In this document: in pieces, positions 5,071 to 5,208 of the stretch
Numbering within the stretch: position 1 is the first letter of the stretch
Layout: each line of letters starts with the position of its first letter
DNA from: Gemmatimonadota bacterium
GTDB taxonomy: Bacteria > Gemmatimonadota > Gemmatimonadetes > Longimicrobiales > Longimicrobiaceae
Assembly (NCBI GenBank): GCA_019348475.1
Contig: JAHWJJ010000353.1
Location: 1-5,208 of the forward strand
Direction of reading: 5' to 3'
DNA length: 5,208 nucleotides
Program-made: the position numbers and the translations under genes
Notes under the pieces: generated by a model
What the model saw: the letters and a program-made list of their open reading frames with translations, nothing else
The model's database searches: none
What the model was told of the DNA's origin: nothing

Positions 5071-5208
5071 TCAGAACCCCGCCAGCGCCTCGTCGCGCGT
5101 GTCGGCGATGCTGAACAGGGTGTCGAGCTTGGTGAGCTCGAACAGGGTGCGCAGGTCTTCGTTCAGGTTGGCCAGGCGCAGCTCGCCGCCCTGCTCGCGG
5201 ATCTTCTT
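5071..5208 (-). CDS. STAS-domain anti-sigma factor antagonist, C-terminal part only
   Basis: Only the last 45 residues before a TGA stop (5073-5071) are in the window; the start is beyond the right edge. The visible sequence contains GELRLANLNEDLRTLFE (8-24) and LTKLDTLFSIADTRDEAL (25-42), which match the last strand and helices of RsbV/SpoIIAA-type STAS proteins: a basic helix, a G-x-L-x-L strand, then the V/L-F-x-I ending. In the family this protein is phosphorylated on a serine in a DSSGLG-like motif by the kinase and dephosphorylated by the SpoIIE-type phosphatase. That serine lies outside the window. It is probably the first visible gene of the operon, separated from the kinase gene by 139 bases. 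The call rests on a short match plus context. Confidence 0.87.
   Translation of the reverse strand, partial: KKIREQGGELRLANLNEDLRTLFELTKLDTLFSIADTRDEALAGF

Noticed and set aside
4140..5114. Plus-strand open frame of 324 residues across the kinase gene
   Set aside because: Low-complexity translation without motifs, opposite to well-supported kinase and phosphatase genes.

Overview
The window is GC-rich DNA (about 70% or more in most genes) with tightly packed genes and GTG as well as ATG starts. The gene content is a Rex redox repressor, a PIN-domain gene with a small partner, KsgA, and a GAF/SpoIIE-phosphatase partner-switching set. Together with intergenic repeats built on GTAGATTC and TCATTCCGAG, this suggests a soil-type, GC-rich, non-proteobacterial lineage. 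Gemmatimonadota (Longimicrobium-like) is my best guess, but it is an inference from general resemblance and not a search result.

Layout. Bases 1-364 hold no convincing gene. Most of this stretch is an imperfect inverted-repeat element (13-210), followed by small palindromes. A complete rex gene lies on the minus strand (365-985). Its promoter can be read directly: TTGACG, 17 bp, TATCTT, with a perfect Rex operator lying over the -10 box and the predicted transcription start, so rex should be autoregulated by NADH/NAD+. Divergent from rex, on the plus strand, is a two-gene unit (1165-1860): a PIN-domain protein of the VapC type, then 3 bases later a 71-residue protein that may be its partner. 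The unit has lower GC than its surroundings and ends in a 17-bp tandem duplication that contains the stop codon.

From 2008 to the right edge everything is on the minus strand and reads as one operon. In transcription order it contains: the C-terminal end of a STAS-domain anti-sigma-factor antagonist (cut by the window edge), an RsbW/SpoIIAB-like ATPase, a GAF plus SpoIIE/PP2C-type serine phosphatase, the 16S rRNA dimethyltransferase KsgA (RsmA), and an intrinsic terminator starting 1 base after the ksgA stop. The last three genes are 13 and 5 bases apart, so they are probably co-transcribed and coupled in translation. In such modules the kinase inactivates the STAS protein by phosphorylation, and the phosphatase, driven by its sensory GAF domain, reactivates it. 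No sigma factor gene is visible, so the final target is unknown. The attachment of a ribosome-maturation gene to the end of this signalling operon is the most notable arrangement. I saw no CRISPR array, tRNA, rRNA or insertion sequence.
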